In this document: positions 1 through 6,485 of the stretch, in pieces
How positions within the stretch are numbered: position 1 is the first letter of the stretch
How the letters are laid out: each line of letters starts with the position of its first letter
Source of the DNA: JAMLHN01 sp035708745
GTDB lineage: Bacteria > Chloroflexota > Chloroflexia > Thermomicrobiales > UBA6265
Length of the DNA stretch: 7,166 nt
Reading direction: 5' to 3'
NCBI GenBank assembly: GCA_035708745.1
Contig: DASTFJ010000021.1
Span: forward strand, 1 to 7,166
Position numbers and translations under genes: made by a program
Notes under the pieces: generated by a model
What the model saw: the letters and a program-made list of their open reading frames with translations, nothing else
Told to the model about the DNA's origin: nothing
The model's database searches: none

Positions 1-2
1 TG

Positions 3-272
3 ATGCTGCTGATCGGGGTCATGGCCGTGCTTGCCACCGGCGCGCTGGTCGTGGGCATCCCCGCGTTAGTGGTCATCCTGATCGCCTTCATCGTCACCCT
101 GGCAGTCCTGCTGGCCGCTCTGCGCCTCCTCGGACTTACCCGTCGCCTCCCGCGCCGCCGCCTGGTCACCGAGCTCTCCTCCGACAGCGGCGAACCAGCG
201 GTTGTCGTCGCGCTCCCCAAACCCCGCTACGTCATCGACGACGATGAAGACGACGACGAGGACGACCTGTAG
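3..272 (+). CDS. Small membrane protein with acidic C-terminal tail (possibly 5'-truncated)
   Basis: The frame encodes 89 residues from an ATG at base 3, but it is open to the window edge, so the real start may lie upstream and no ribosome-binding site can be judged. Residues 1-43 are almost entirely hydrophobic (Leu, Val, Ala, Ile) and could form two transmembrane helices separated by a Gly-Ile-Pro turn near residues 18-20. A basic stretch follows at about 47-53 (RRLPRRR), which by the positive-inside rule suggests a cytoplasmic C-terminal part. The last 11 residues are all Asp or Glu except the final Leu. I do not recognise a family. The codons are GC-rich at the third position, which favours this strand over the overlapping antisense frame. 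The acidic tail could bind cations or a basic partner, but that is speculation. The next gene is convergent. Confidence 0.6.
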   Translation: MLLIGVMAVLATGALVVGIPALVVILIAFIVTLAVLLAALRLLGLTRRLPRRRLVTELSSDSGEPAVVVALPKPRYVIDDDEDDDEDDL

Positions 273-334
273 GGATCGGACCGGCTCGTCGGCCTGCAGC
301 GAATTGCAACATGGCCGTAACTCGCCCGGCGGTA

Positions 335-367
335 CATTGTCATCCTGACGAAGGAAGGATCTTCTCG
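335..367 (+). repeat. Dispersed intergenic repeat, copy A
   Basis: The segment begins CATTGTCATCCTGA and continues into GAAGGATCTTCTCG. It matches the element at 6486-6521: the first 14 bases differ by one base, and the GAAG(G/A)ATCT core with a TCTCG end is shared, with small indels between. From memory, motifs of the form GTCATYCTGAGCG..GCGAAGRATCT are dispersed between genes in many Chloroflexota and some other phyla. This copy lies in the 157-base gap between two convergent genes (272 and 430). A 5-bp hairpin, CTCGC-cgca-GCGAG at 364-377, overlaps its right end. I see no gene, promoter or poly-T terminator in the rest of 273-429. Confidence 0.6.
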
Positions 368-429
368 CCGCAGCGAGTCTCACCAGCCAACCCCGCTCCG
401 AGCCATCCGCCAACGATTTCGCAATCGTT

Positions 430-897
430 CTACTTCTCGCCGGACCTCGAACCCCCACACGTCCCGTATTGGAGACACCATGCTTCCAGCAAATCGAGAC
501 ATTCGCTCAAATGCGGCCATTCTTCCCGCGTCAGCTCACGCGGCAACCCCAATTCCTCCCCGGTGACCGGATCGAACACATGCTGCTCGTGCACGCCATG
601 GGCATTGTCGAACCGAAAGATGGCCCGGTTATCGGGGAAGGACAGGCCACCGTGATAGGAATAGCGGATCGTCTCGACCCAGTCATCCGGGGAAACTGCG
701 ACTGTTTTATCAACCTTGAGAAAAGTGTTCCCAAGACAACGAATCACCCCGACGACGCGGAGGCGCTTTGCTTCGGATATCCGTGAGATGATGATCCCGT
801 TTTCGACGATGAAATGCTCACGCTCTCGCAGATGCTTGTCGTGGAGCATCAGATAGTTCTCGAGGGTGTTCGGGGCGTGCTTGTCACGCCGTCTCAC
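430..897 (-). CDS. TumE/DUF6516-like protein, candidate toxin of a two-gene module
   Basis: The gene encodes 155 residues and starts at a GTG whose last two bases are the first two of the upstream gene's TGA stop (GTGA overlap), so the two are probably translationally coupled. An in-frame ATG at 849 (residue 17) is an alternative start. The centre resembles small TumE/DUF6516-type toxins. It has alternating strands (residues about 28-75), then RYSYH near 78-82, then IFRFDNAHGVHEQHVF near 93-108. That Asp-Asn-Ala-His plus His-rich tail recalls the family's DNAPHHPE...HxH signature. The C-terminal part (about 122-145) looks like an extra amphipathic helix rich in Trp, Leu and Glu. Family assignment is from remembered motifs only; a related uncharacterised DUF is equally possible. 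If the assignment is right, the upstream small protein would be the antitoxin. No transmembrane segment or signal peptide is visible. Confidence 0.65.
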   Translation of the reverse strand: MRRRDKHAPNTLENYLMLHDKHLREREHFIVENGIIISRISEAKRLRVVGVIRCLGNTFLKVDKTVAVSPDDWVETIRYSYHGGLSFPDNRAIFRFDNAHGVHEQHVFDPVTGEELGLPRELTREEWPHLSECLDLLEAWCLQYGTCGGSRSGEK

Positions 898-1163
898 GAT
901 TCGGCAATCATGTCATCGAGCAATGCGATGTCCATAAGCCAGACGCACACTTCGTGGGTTTCCTGGATCTTGCCCGAGCGCACAGCCGCATGGGCCTCTT
1001 GCCAAGGCACGCCATATTCCACCTCGCCGGCGTGGATGCGGCGAAAGAGGTCATAGATGAGCTCCAGCTGAAAAACAGGATCGTTGCGCTGCGCTTCGAG
1101 CTGCCGCATTTGCTCGGCGACTTTTGCCCGCAGTTCGCTGTCGATATCAGTGGCGGTGCTCAT
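894..1163 (-). CDS. Small helical protein, candidate antitoxin partner
   Basis: The gene encodes 89 residues starting MSTATDIDSELRAKVAEQMR. I chose the ATG at 1163 rather than the in-frame TTG at 1181 because a GAAGGA Shine-Dalgarno sequence sits 8 bases upstream of it. The protein looks soluble and mostly helical: a charged helix at about 7-27, a second at about 28-48 (DPVFQLELIYDLFRRIHAG), a Val-Pro-Trp turn near 54, and a C-terminal acidic helix (VCVWLMDIALLDDMIAES). I recognise no HTH, ribbon-helix-helix or AbrB fold, so DNA binding is not evident. Its stop overlaps the next start by four bases (GTGA), a tight arrangement typical of co-translated partners. The antitoxin role is inferred only from size, position and the TumE-like neighbour. 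It is not a family I can name. Confidence 0.65.
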   Translation of the reverse strand: MSTATDIDSELRAKVAEQMRQLEAQRNDPVFQLELIYDLFRRIHAGEVEYGVPWQEAHAAVRSGKIQETHEVCVWLMDIALLDDMIAES

Positions 1164-1171
1164 AGCCCAAA

Positions 1172-1177
1172 TCCTTC
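1172..1177 (-). promoter_or_regulatory. Ribosome-binding site deciding the start at 1163
   Basis: On the minus strand this reads GAAGGA, followed by 8 bases and then ATG at 1163-1161. The good match and spacing favour that ATG over the upstream in-frame TTG at 1181, which would lie inside the region used for ribosome binding. Confidence 0.6.
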
Positions 1178-1225
1178 GCAATGCCCCTTGGCGATACCGT
1201 CGAACGAGATTGCCAGGACCTCCTC

Positions 1226-1254
1226 ATTATGAATCACCCCCACCTGCGGCACAA
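1226..1254 (-). promoter_or_regulatory. Possible sigma-70-type promoter for the minus-strand operon
   Basis: On the minus strand, TTGTGC (1254-1249) is separated by exactly 17 bases from CATAAT (1231-1226). The -10 box matches TATAAT at five of six positions; the -35 box matches TTGACA at only three. Transcription would start near 1219, leaving a leader of roughly 55 bases before the ATG at 1163. A GAGGAGG sequence (about 1225-1219) sits just after the -10 box with no normal start codon at a usable distance. The same stretch is also open as coding sequence on this strand, so the promoter match may be chance. Confidence 0.3.
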
Positions 1255-1294
1255 TTGCCCAATTCGGGCCGGAGATCCTCGCGCAGCAGATCGG

Positions 1295-2467
1295 ATGTCT
1301 ATGAAACTGGCGAAGAAAATCGGAACCGGGGCCATCATCGCAGCTGGATTCGCCGGGGTAAATGCTCTCAAGCAGAAGGTGATCTATCCCACCCCGCCGG
1401 CCTTCTACGATCCCCCCGATCCGCCGGGTTCAGGGGAGCCGGGCGAGATCGTGCGCGTCGAGGAAATCCCCTGGATCATGCGCACTCCCGGCTGGCGCAT
1501 CCTCTATCGCTCCACCGATCACCGTGGCAAGCCAACGATCGTTTCTGGTCTGCTGGTCGCCCCCGCCGGTCCCGCCCCGGAGGGAGGCTGGCCGGTGGTG
1601 GCGGTCGCCCATGGCACCGCCGGTTTGCCCCGCGGCGCGGCGCCCTCGATGACCATTGACGCCAACTCCGACGAAACCGCCTACGTCTACGCCAACAACA
1701 TGAAGCCCTTCCTCGATGCCGGCTACGCGGTGGCCTATGCGGACTATCAGGGGCTCGGTGCGCCCGGCACCTATTCCTATCTGGTCGGTGCCACCGAGGC
1801 GGCCAATGTGCTCGATAGCGTGCGAGCCATCCGCCGGTTTTCCGGTATTCCCGTATCCGACCGGTTGCTCGTCTGGGGGCATTCTCAGGGAGGCCATGCG
1901 GCCGCCTTCGCGGTCGAGCAGGCGCCCAGCTACGCTCCGGAGCTTTCGATCGCCGGGGCGGTGCTGGTGGCCCCGGCCGCGGAGCTGCGCGAGATTCTGG
2001 ATGTCGTGCTGGAAACGAAAGCCCGCACCTTTACCTCCATCATGGTGATGATCAGCGTCGCCAGCTGGGCGAACGCGTATCCGGAGCTGAACGAAGCCGA
2101 CGCGCTGAAAACCCCCGGCAAGCTGCTGCTGCGCCCATCGGCCGAGGTGCTTCGCATGAAACCCGGCGCGATCTGCTGCCGGTCGTTCACGCCGGATCAG
2201 CTCTTCCGCGCCGATGTTATCGACAAGTGGTCGCCATACTTCGTCCAGAACACCCCCGGCAACGAACCGCTCGGTGTGCCGATCCTGGTGCAACAGGGCG
2301 ATGCCGACGAGGTCATCCCGCCCCAAACCAATCGCACCTTCGTCGAGCGCCTGAAAGCCAACGGCGAGGATGTCACCTTCGAGACCTACCCGGGCGCCAC
2401 GCATTTGAGTGTGCTCGAACCAGGCATCCCCGACGCCATCGCCTGGATGGCCGAGCTGGCTCGATAG
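1295..2467 (+). CDS. Secretory lipase (LIP)-type alpha/beta hydrolase, exported or membrane-anchored
   Basis: The gene encodes 390 residues from ATG 1295. This start gives a basic-then-hydrophobic N-terminus (MSMKLAKK followed by GTGAIIAAGFAGVNAL), a signal peptide or uncleaved anchor. ATG 1301 is nearly equivalent. Upstream in-frame starts (1181, 1229) add sequence that does not look like protein, although an AGGA lies 10 bases before 1229. The mature part opens with FYDPPDPP, common in bacterial LIP-family (PF03583) hydrolases. The oxyanion-hole segment AHGTAG is at about 105-110. YADYQGLGAPGTYSYLVG, at about 148-165, is also typical of the family. The nucleophile elbow GHSQGG places Ser at 197, GDADEVIP places the likely acid Asp at 338, and GATHLS places His at 370, so the triad is complete. 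It probably hydrolyses ester or lipid substrates outside the membrane; the substrate is unknown. The regulator gene follows 63 bases downstream on the same strand. Confidence 0.85.
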   Translation: MSMKLAKKIGTGAIIAAGFAGVNALKQKVIYPTPPAFYDPPDPPGSGEPGEIVRVEEIPWIMRTPGWRILYRSTDHRGKPTIVSGLLVAPAGPAPEGGWPVVAVAHGTAGLPRGAAPSMTIDANSDETAYVYANNMKPFLDAGYAVAYADYQGLGAPGTYSYLVGATEAANVLDSVRAIRRFSGIPVSDRLLVWGHSQGGHAAAFAVEQAPSYAPELSIAGAVLVAPAAELREILDVVLETKARTFTSIMVMISVASWANAYPELNEADALKTPGKLLLRPSAEVLRMKPGAICCRSFTPDQLFRADVIDKWSPYFVQNTPGNEPLGVPILVQQGDADEVIPPQTNRTFVERLKANGEDVTFETYPGATHLSVLEPGIPDAIAWMAELAR

Positions 2468-2505
2468 CCCGACGGTCTCGCGGTCGAGCCTGCGCGATGC
2501 TACTG

Positions 2506-2557
2506 TGTCCATGGACAAGCGAGCCATCCTATGGACATACATCCACCGGACAGGACA
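2506..2557 (+). promoter_or_regulatory. Palindrome and GGACA boxes around the regulator start; candidate operator
   Basis: A perfect 12-base palindrome, TGTCCATGGACA, lies at 2506-2517. Its half-site ATGGACA recurs at 2531-2537, 20 bases later (about two helical turns) and over the regulator's own start codon. Two further GGACA boxes follow at 2548-2552 and 2553-2557. Such spacing would suit an HTH protein that regulates its own gene, but binding is inferred. The 63-base gap shows no clear -35/-10 pair and no strong Shine-Dalgarno sequence before ATG 2531. Confidence 0.3.
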
Positions 2558-5032
2558 CCGGCTAATCGAGCCCTTTCGGCTGTGGAAGTGGCATCGCTGC
2601 TTGGCGTCAGCCAGCGCACGATTCGCCGCGCCATTGCCAGCGGCGCCCTGCCCGCGGTCAAGCAAGATGGCCGCTACCGAATAGAACAGACATCACTCGA
2701 TGGGTACGCCATTGACGCGACGTTGACGCGTCCGCGACCAACCCCGCATCGCATTGCCGAGTCACCCACGCGTGTGAGCTTCGATCTGGCTCGCCCGCGA
2801 ACCGCGCTGATCGGCCGCACCCAGGAGCTCGCCGAGCTTTGCGCAATGCTTTGCGATGGCCACGCGTCGCTCATCACCCTTACCGGTCCGGGAGGCGTGG
2901 GCAAAACCCGGTTGGCATTGGAGGTGGCGACTCGAGTCGAAGGAGCGTTTCCCGACGGTGTTCATGTCATCAGCCTCGCGCCGGTGCGCGAAGCTGAGTT
3001 AGTTGCCCCAGCGATTGCCCAGAGTTTTGGTCTCGAAGGCGGGTCCGCTGGCAATGCGGCAGACCGCATCGTGCGGATGGTGGGCGACCAGCGCATCCTG
3101 CTGGTGCTGGACAACCTCGAACAGGTCCTCGCTGCCGCTCCCGAGATTTCCCGAATTTTCCATCGTTGCCCACACTTGACAGTGTTCTGCACCAGCCGGG
3201 CACCCCTGCGCGTTTCCGACGAGGCGGAGTATGTCGTGTCGCCCCTGTCGCTTGTCGACCCGCTCGGTTCAGCATCGTTCGACGATCTGATCTCGGCGGA
3301 CGCGGTGCGGCTCTTCGAGACTCGGGCGCAAGCGGCCAAACGGGATTTCGCCATCACACCTGACAACGTGGAGACGGTGACGGCCATTTGCCAGCGACTC
3401 GACGGTCTGCCGCTGGCGATAGAGCTGGCGGCCGCCAGAATCCGAATGGTGTCGCCAGAGACGCTGCTCGACCGGCTCGACCCCCGATTGCCGCTGCTGA
3501 CCGGTGGCCCGGTCGACCGCCCGTCGCACCAACAAACGGTGCGCGACACGATCGCCTGGAGTTACGACCTCCTCTCCCCTGACGATCAGGCACTCTTCCG
3601 GCAGTTGTCCGTGTTCGTCGGTGGCTTCTCGCTGGCCGCCGCGGAAGCCGTCGCACAGAGCTCGGCTGTGCTCGATAGCCTCGCCAAGCTGATCGACCAA
3701 AGTCTGGTCCACCGAACAACCGACGCCCTCGGGGAGACACGCTACTCCATGCTGGAAACGGTGCGGGAATTCGGCCTGGAATTGCTCGCGGAAACATCTG
3801 AGGATACACGTGTGCGGGAGCGACATGCGGACTGGATGCGGGAATACGCCGCAAATTCGAGTGCAGCCTGGATTCGCCCCGATTATGCGTTCTGGAACGA
3901 CCGCCTGGAGGTCGAACGCGGCAATCTGCGCGCGGCGCTCTCGTGGGCGAACGCAACCCGGCAGAAAGAGCTTGCTATTGGGCTAGCCGTCGAGTCCAAT
4001 CGGTTTTGGCGCACGCGCGGTCCAGTCTTCGAGGGAGTCGACTGGTTGGAACGCGCTCTCGCGCTCGAGGGAGATGTGCCCCCCGTGCTGCGTGCCGACG
4101 CCCTGGAACTTTCGGCGGATTTGGCCACCATCGCTGGAAATCTCGACCTGGCGCTGAAACGCGTAGACGAGAGCATCGCTCTTTCCCGCGAGATCGAAAA
4201 CCTACTGTTCGTGAACGCGGGGTTGTCTAATCGCGCGCGCATCTTAATCTTGCAGGGGGAATTCGAGCTCGCGATTGCCGTGCTGGAGGAGGCCCTGGAA
4301 CTTGGGCATCGGCTTGGAAACACGTTATGTATCGCCGTTGATCTCGGTAACCTGGGTGTTGCCACCCACATGACTGGTAATCCGAAGAAGGGCGCGGAAC
4401 TGGTCGAAGCTGGTTTTGCACTCGCCCGCGAGATTGGCTGGACCTACGTCGCATCGACCATGTGCATGACCCTGGCAGACGCGTATCGCGATGTCGGGGA
4501 ATTGGACCGCGCCAGGACGTTATACCGCGATGGGTTGCGTCAGGCGGTCGAACAGCGCCAGCGGCGCAATGCCGCCATCGCGATCACAGGACTGGCCGCA
4601 CTCGCTGCGGAAGCGGGAAACAGCAAGCAGGCAGCTCGTCTCTGCGGATCGACCAGCGCGCTGATCGAACAAGTCGGCGCGGCCATGACGATTGGCGGCC
4701 AGAGGAGTTACGACCGCGCCAGCCAGTTGGCCCGCGCCGCGCTTGGCGACGCCGCATTCGAGCGGGAATGGACCGCAGGCCGGAAACTGTCGCCCGAGAC
4801 AGTGCTTCTTGGCGACGTGAGTGACGCTTCTGTTCGGCGAGACGAATTAACCCGCCGCGAGCTCGAAGTGCTCCAATCGCTGACAGAAGGCCGCTCCAAT
4901 CGGGAGATCGCGGAAGCGCTCTTCATCAGTGAGCGCACGGTCGCCAATCACGTGGCCAGCATTCTCGCCAAACTCGGCTTGCATTCCCGTTCCGCCGCTG
5001 CCAGCTACGCCGTGCGCAACCAACTGGTCTGA
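2531..5032 (+). CDS. Transcriptional regulator: excisionase-like HTH + NTPase + TPR + LuxR HTH
   Basis: The protein has 833 residues. An excisionase/MerR-like HTH lies at about 15-58 (ALSAVEVASLLGVSQRTIRR, then GALPAVKQDGRYRI). A linker leads to an NB-ARC/AAA-like NTPase: Walker A GPGGVGKT at 119-126, Walker B LLVLDN at 190-195, an Arg-containing CTSRAPLRV at about 220-228, and the GLPLAIELAAAR motif at 292-303. A winged-helix-like region follows (about 335-420, including IAWSYDLLSPDDQALFRQLS). Helical TPR-like repeats span roughly 505-705. A LuxR/NarL-type HTH ends the protein (about 772-833, LTRRELEVLQSLTEGRSNRE). All motifs look intact, so it is probably an ATP-dependent signal-integrating activator similar to MalT/STAND regulators. 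The extra N-terminal HTH gives it DNA-binding domains at both ends. The ligand is unknown. ATG 2531 is the first usable start, but its ribosome-binding site is weak. Likely targets, by position only, are the flanking hydrolase and SnoaL-cupin genes. Confidence 0.9.
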   Translation: MDIHPPDRTPANRALSAVEVASLLGVSQRTIRRAIASGALPAVKQDGRYRIEQTSLDGYAIDATLTRPRPTPHRIAESPTRVSFDLARPRTALIGRTQELAELCAMLCDGHASLITLTGPGGVGKTRLALEVATRVEGAFPDGVHVISLAPVREAELVAPAIAQSFGLEGGSAGNAADRIVRMVGDQRILLVLDNLEQVLAAAPEISRIFHRCPHLTVFCTSRAPLRVSDEAEYVVSPLSLVDPLGSASFDDLISADAVRLFETRAQAAKRDFAITPDNVETVTAICQRLDGLPLAIELAAARIRMVSPETLLDRLDPRLPLLTGGPVDRPSHQQTVRDTIAWSYDLLSPDDQALFRQLSVFVGGFSLAAAEAVAQSSAVLDSLAKLIDQSLVHRTTDALGETRYSMLETVREFGLELLAETSEDTRVRERHADWMREYAANSSAAWIRPDYAFWNDRLEVERGNLRAALSWANATRQKELAIGLAVESNRFWRTRGPVFEGVDWLERALALEGDVPPVLRADALELSADLATIAGNLDLALKRVDESIALSREIENLLFVNAGLSNRARILILQGEFELAIAVLEEALELGHRLGNTLCIAVDLGNLGVATHMTGNPKKGAELVEAGFALAREIGWTYVASTMCMTLADAYRDVGELDRARTLYRDGLRQAVEQRQRRNAAIAITGLAALAAEAGNSKQAARLCGSTSALIEQVGAAMTIGGQRSYDRASQLARAALGDAAFEREWTAGRKLSPETVLLGDVSDASVRRDELTRRELEVLQSLTEGRSNREIAEALFISERTVANHVASILAKLGLHSRSAAASYAVRNQLV

Positions 5033-5130
5033 TCGAATCGATCGGCGAAATAGTCATTCTCACTCATGCCAACCGCTCCCTCCTGGGTGAAGATCGGGGT
5101 ATCTGCTCCCTGGCGCTCTCGCCAAGTTCT

Positions 5131-5146
5131 TCCTCAGGAGCGAGGA
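5131..5146 (+). promoter_or_regulatory. Ribosome-binding site of the SnoaL-cupin gene within a small inverted repeat
   Basis: AGGAG (5136-5140, 10 bases before ATG) and GAGGA (5142-5146, 4 bases before ATG) support the start at 5151. TCCTC at 5131-5135 is an exact complement of GAGGA at 5142-5146 and could also pair with part of AGGAG, so a small hairpin might mask the site. The remainder of the 118-base gap (5033-5150) holds a 5-bp hairpin GATCG-aat-CGATC at 5031-5043, overlapping the previous stop, and no clear promoter or poly-T terminator. Confidence 0.45.
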
Positions 5147-5150
5147 TCGT

Positions 5151-6452
5151 ATGCAAGACACCCGGTTGCGCCCGGCAGCATCCCAACTCCCGCGAAGGAA
5201 CCTCAGCGCGTCTGGCCCAGCCATCGTCGCAATGGGACTCGCGCTGCTCACCGGACTGATCCTGGGCCAATTGACCCTCGTGGGCGGTAGATCGTTCGAG
5301 CAACGTCCCACCCGGTTGACCGAGGGAACGCGAACTGGGCTGGAGTTCTATGACGCGATCGAGACCTATCTCACCACGGGCCGGACTGGCGATCTCCGCG
5401 CACTGGTTCACCCGGAGTTCGTCGATCACATCGACGGTCATCCAGAAGCGCCGGGAGTCGAGATGTTCCTGCGCACGTTGGACGAGCTGCGGCCATTTGT
5501 CGGCAGCGAGGGGCTCACCGCAACCTCGTTGACCTCCAGTGGCAATCTGGTCCGTTTCTCAGTCGAAATGCCCAAAGCAGACGCCGTTATCCTCGGGCTG
5601 CCGATCGCCCAAACTGAGGACTCTGTACACATCGAAATCTTGCGGATTGCCGATGGCGGGATCGCCGAGCGATGGAGCGATCTTCACTTGCCAGTCGCCG
5701 TGACGTCACTCGCCTCGATCACCTGGAATCCCCAAACAGCCACCCAGGTGGTGCCGGCTATCGAACGGATCACCATGTTGCGCGGCAGTACGATGACGTT
5801 GCGCTACGGAACGGCGCACATCGTTTTGGTCGAGTCGGGATCGCTGACGGTCATCGGAACACCCCGTGGCGCAGCCTCGAACCTGCCCGAATTCCCCCCG
5901 GACGCCGCGGCAATCGCGGACGCCGAGCCAGTCGTCGGCCTCCCCGGCTCGGCCGTCCTCGCTGCCGGCAGCAGTCCCTACACCATCGTCAATGACGGTC
6001 CCGCGGTGGCCCGCGCGCTCCTCATCAGAATTGCCGGATATGCGCCTTCCACCGACCAGCCCACATTCGGCACCCTCGGCGCCAGCCAAGACGACGTTGG
6101 GGTGCAGATCGAGACCCTCTCCGCATCCAATGCGCTGCCAAACCACAAAGGTGACTGGACGATCGAAATCGGCCGAGCGACCCTCGCTCCCGGAACGACC
6201 ATCCCTGTGCACGGGGTTGCAGGCTCGGAGCTCATCCTTGTCGAGGAAGGCGCGCTGGACGCGAAGCTTGGCCCTTGCGGCGGACGATGCATTCGAACAG
6301 ACGCGGGCGCGGGAGCAATTGCCGTCGAGCAGACCACTCTGCAGGTAGGGCAGGGAATCAGCGCTAGCGACGGCGCGACATCTGCCTATGAGGTCGCCAG
6401 CGCTATTCCTGCCACGCTTCTGATCGTCACCGTCGCACCCGCACAGGAGTGA
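5151..6452 (+). CDS. Membrane-anchored SnoaL/NTF2-like protein with two cupin-like domains
   Basis: The gene encodes 433 residues from an ATG preceded by AGGAG and GAGGA. A short basic N-terminus (residues 1-16, with Arg 5, 7, 15 and 16) precedes one transmembrane helix at about 22-44 (AIVAMGLALLTGLILGQLTL), so the bulk is probably outside the cytoplasm. Residues about 62-183 look like a SnoaL/NTF2-like domain: FYDAIETYL, then LRALVHPEFVDHI, then strands ending in GGIAERWSDLHLPV. Two cupin-like beta-barrels follow, at about 198-297 (MTLRYGTAHIVLVESGSLTV) and about 335-429 (TIPVHGVAGSELILVEEGAL). In both, the usual His-x-His...Glu...His metal ligands are largely missing; in the second only His354 and Glu360 fit. 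Two Cys (376 and 380, GPCGGRC) sit in the second barrel and could form a disulfide. The reaction, if any, is unknown; a small-molecule sensing or binding role beside the regulator is possible. Confidence 0.8.
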   Translation: MQDTRLRPAASQLPRRNLSASGPAIVAMGLALLTGLILGQLTLVGGRSFEQRPTRLTEGTRTGLEFYDAIETYLTTGRTGDLRALVHPEFVDHIDGHPEAPGVEMFLRTLDELRPFVGSEGLTATSLTSSGNLVRFSVEMPKADAVILGLPIAQTEDSVHIEILRIADGGIAERWSDLHLPVAVTSLASITWNPQTATQVVPAIERITMLRGSTMTLRYGTAHIVLVESGSLTVIGTPRGAASNLPEFPPDAAAIADAEPVVGLPGSAVLAAGSSPYTIVNDGPAVARALLIRIAGYAPSTDQPTFGTLGASQDDVGVQIETLSASNALPNHKGDWTIEIGRATLAPGTTIPVHGVAGSELILVEEGALDAKLGPCGGRCIRTDAGAGAIAVEQTTLQVGQGISASDGATSAYEVASAIPATLLIVTVAPAQE

Positions 6453-6485
6453 CGCCGCCAACTTTCCAGCGCCGATCGCTCCACT

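Larger units (their letters stand above)
1160..1294 (-). pseudogene. Possible C-terminal remnant of a gene upstream of the two-gene operon
   Basis: One minus-strand frame is open across the whole divergent gap and stops at TGA 1162-1160, overlapping the ATG at 1163 as ATGA. The last 21 residues read EEVLAISFDGIAKGHCEGFGL, and residues just before include GPNWAIVPQVGVIHN, a composition that looks like a real protein. The last 40 codons have a G or C at the third position in about two thirds of cases. No convincing in-frame ATG with a ribosome-binding site precedes it. Further upstream the frame runs codon-aligned and antisense into the hydrolase gene, where open antisense frames are expected in GC-rich DNA. 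It could be the tail of an old operon gene whose 5' part was replaced, or chance. I recognise no family. Confidence 0.22.

Noticed and set aside
66..458. A 130-codon minus-strand frame opposite the first membrane protein
   Set aside because: It runs through the intergenic repeat, ends up antisense to the hydrophobic segment, and has a composition unlike a real protein.
1181..1294. Upstream in-frame starts extending the hydrolase by up to 38 residues
   Set aside because: The added residues lack protein-like character and would bury the signal-like KLAKK plus hydrophobic segment. The start at 1295 restores a normal exported N-terminus.
1430..2665. A 411-codon open frame on the minus strand opposite the hydrolase
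   Set aside because: It is codon-aligned antisense to a gene with a complete catalytic triad, and its translation (Gly/Arg/His-rich, no motif) looks like a shadow of GC-rich coding DNA.
2409..2684. A plus-strand frame with an ATG at 2511 just before the regulator
   Set aside because: It overlaps the hydrolase end and the HTH coding region in another frame and has no recognisable content. The ATG belongs to the palindrome.
5053..5107. GTCATTCTCAC...GTGAAGATC-like segment resembling the dispersed repeat
   Set aside because: Only the first eight or so bases and a GTGAAGA stretch agree, at the wrong spacing. It was not strong enough to call a third copy.
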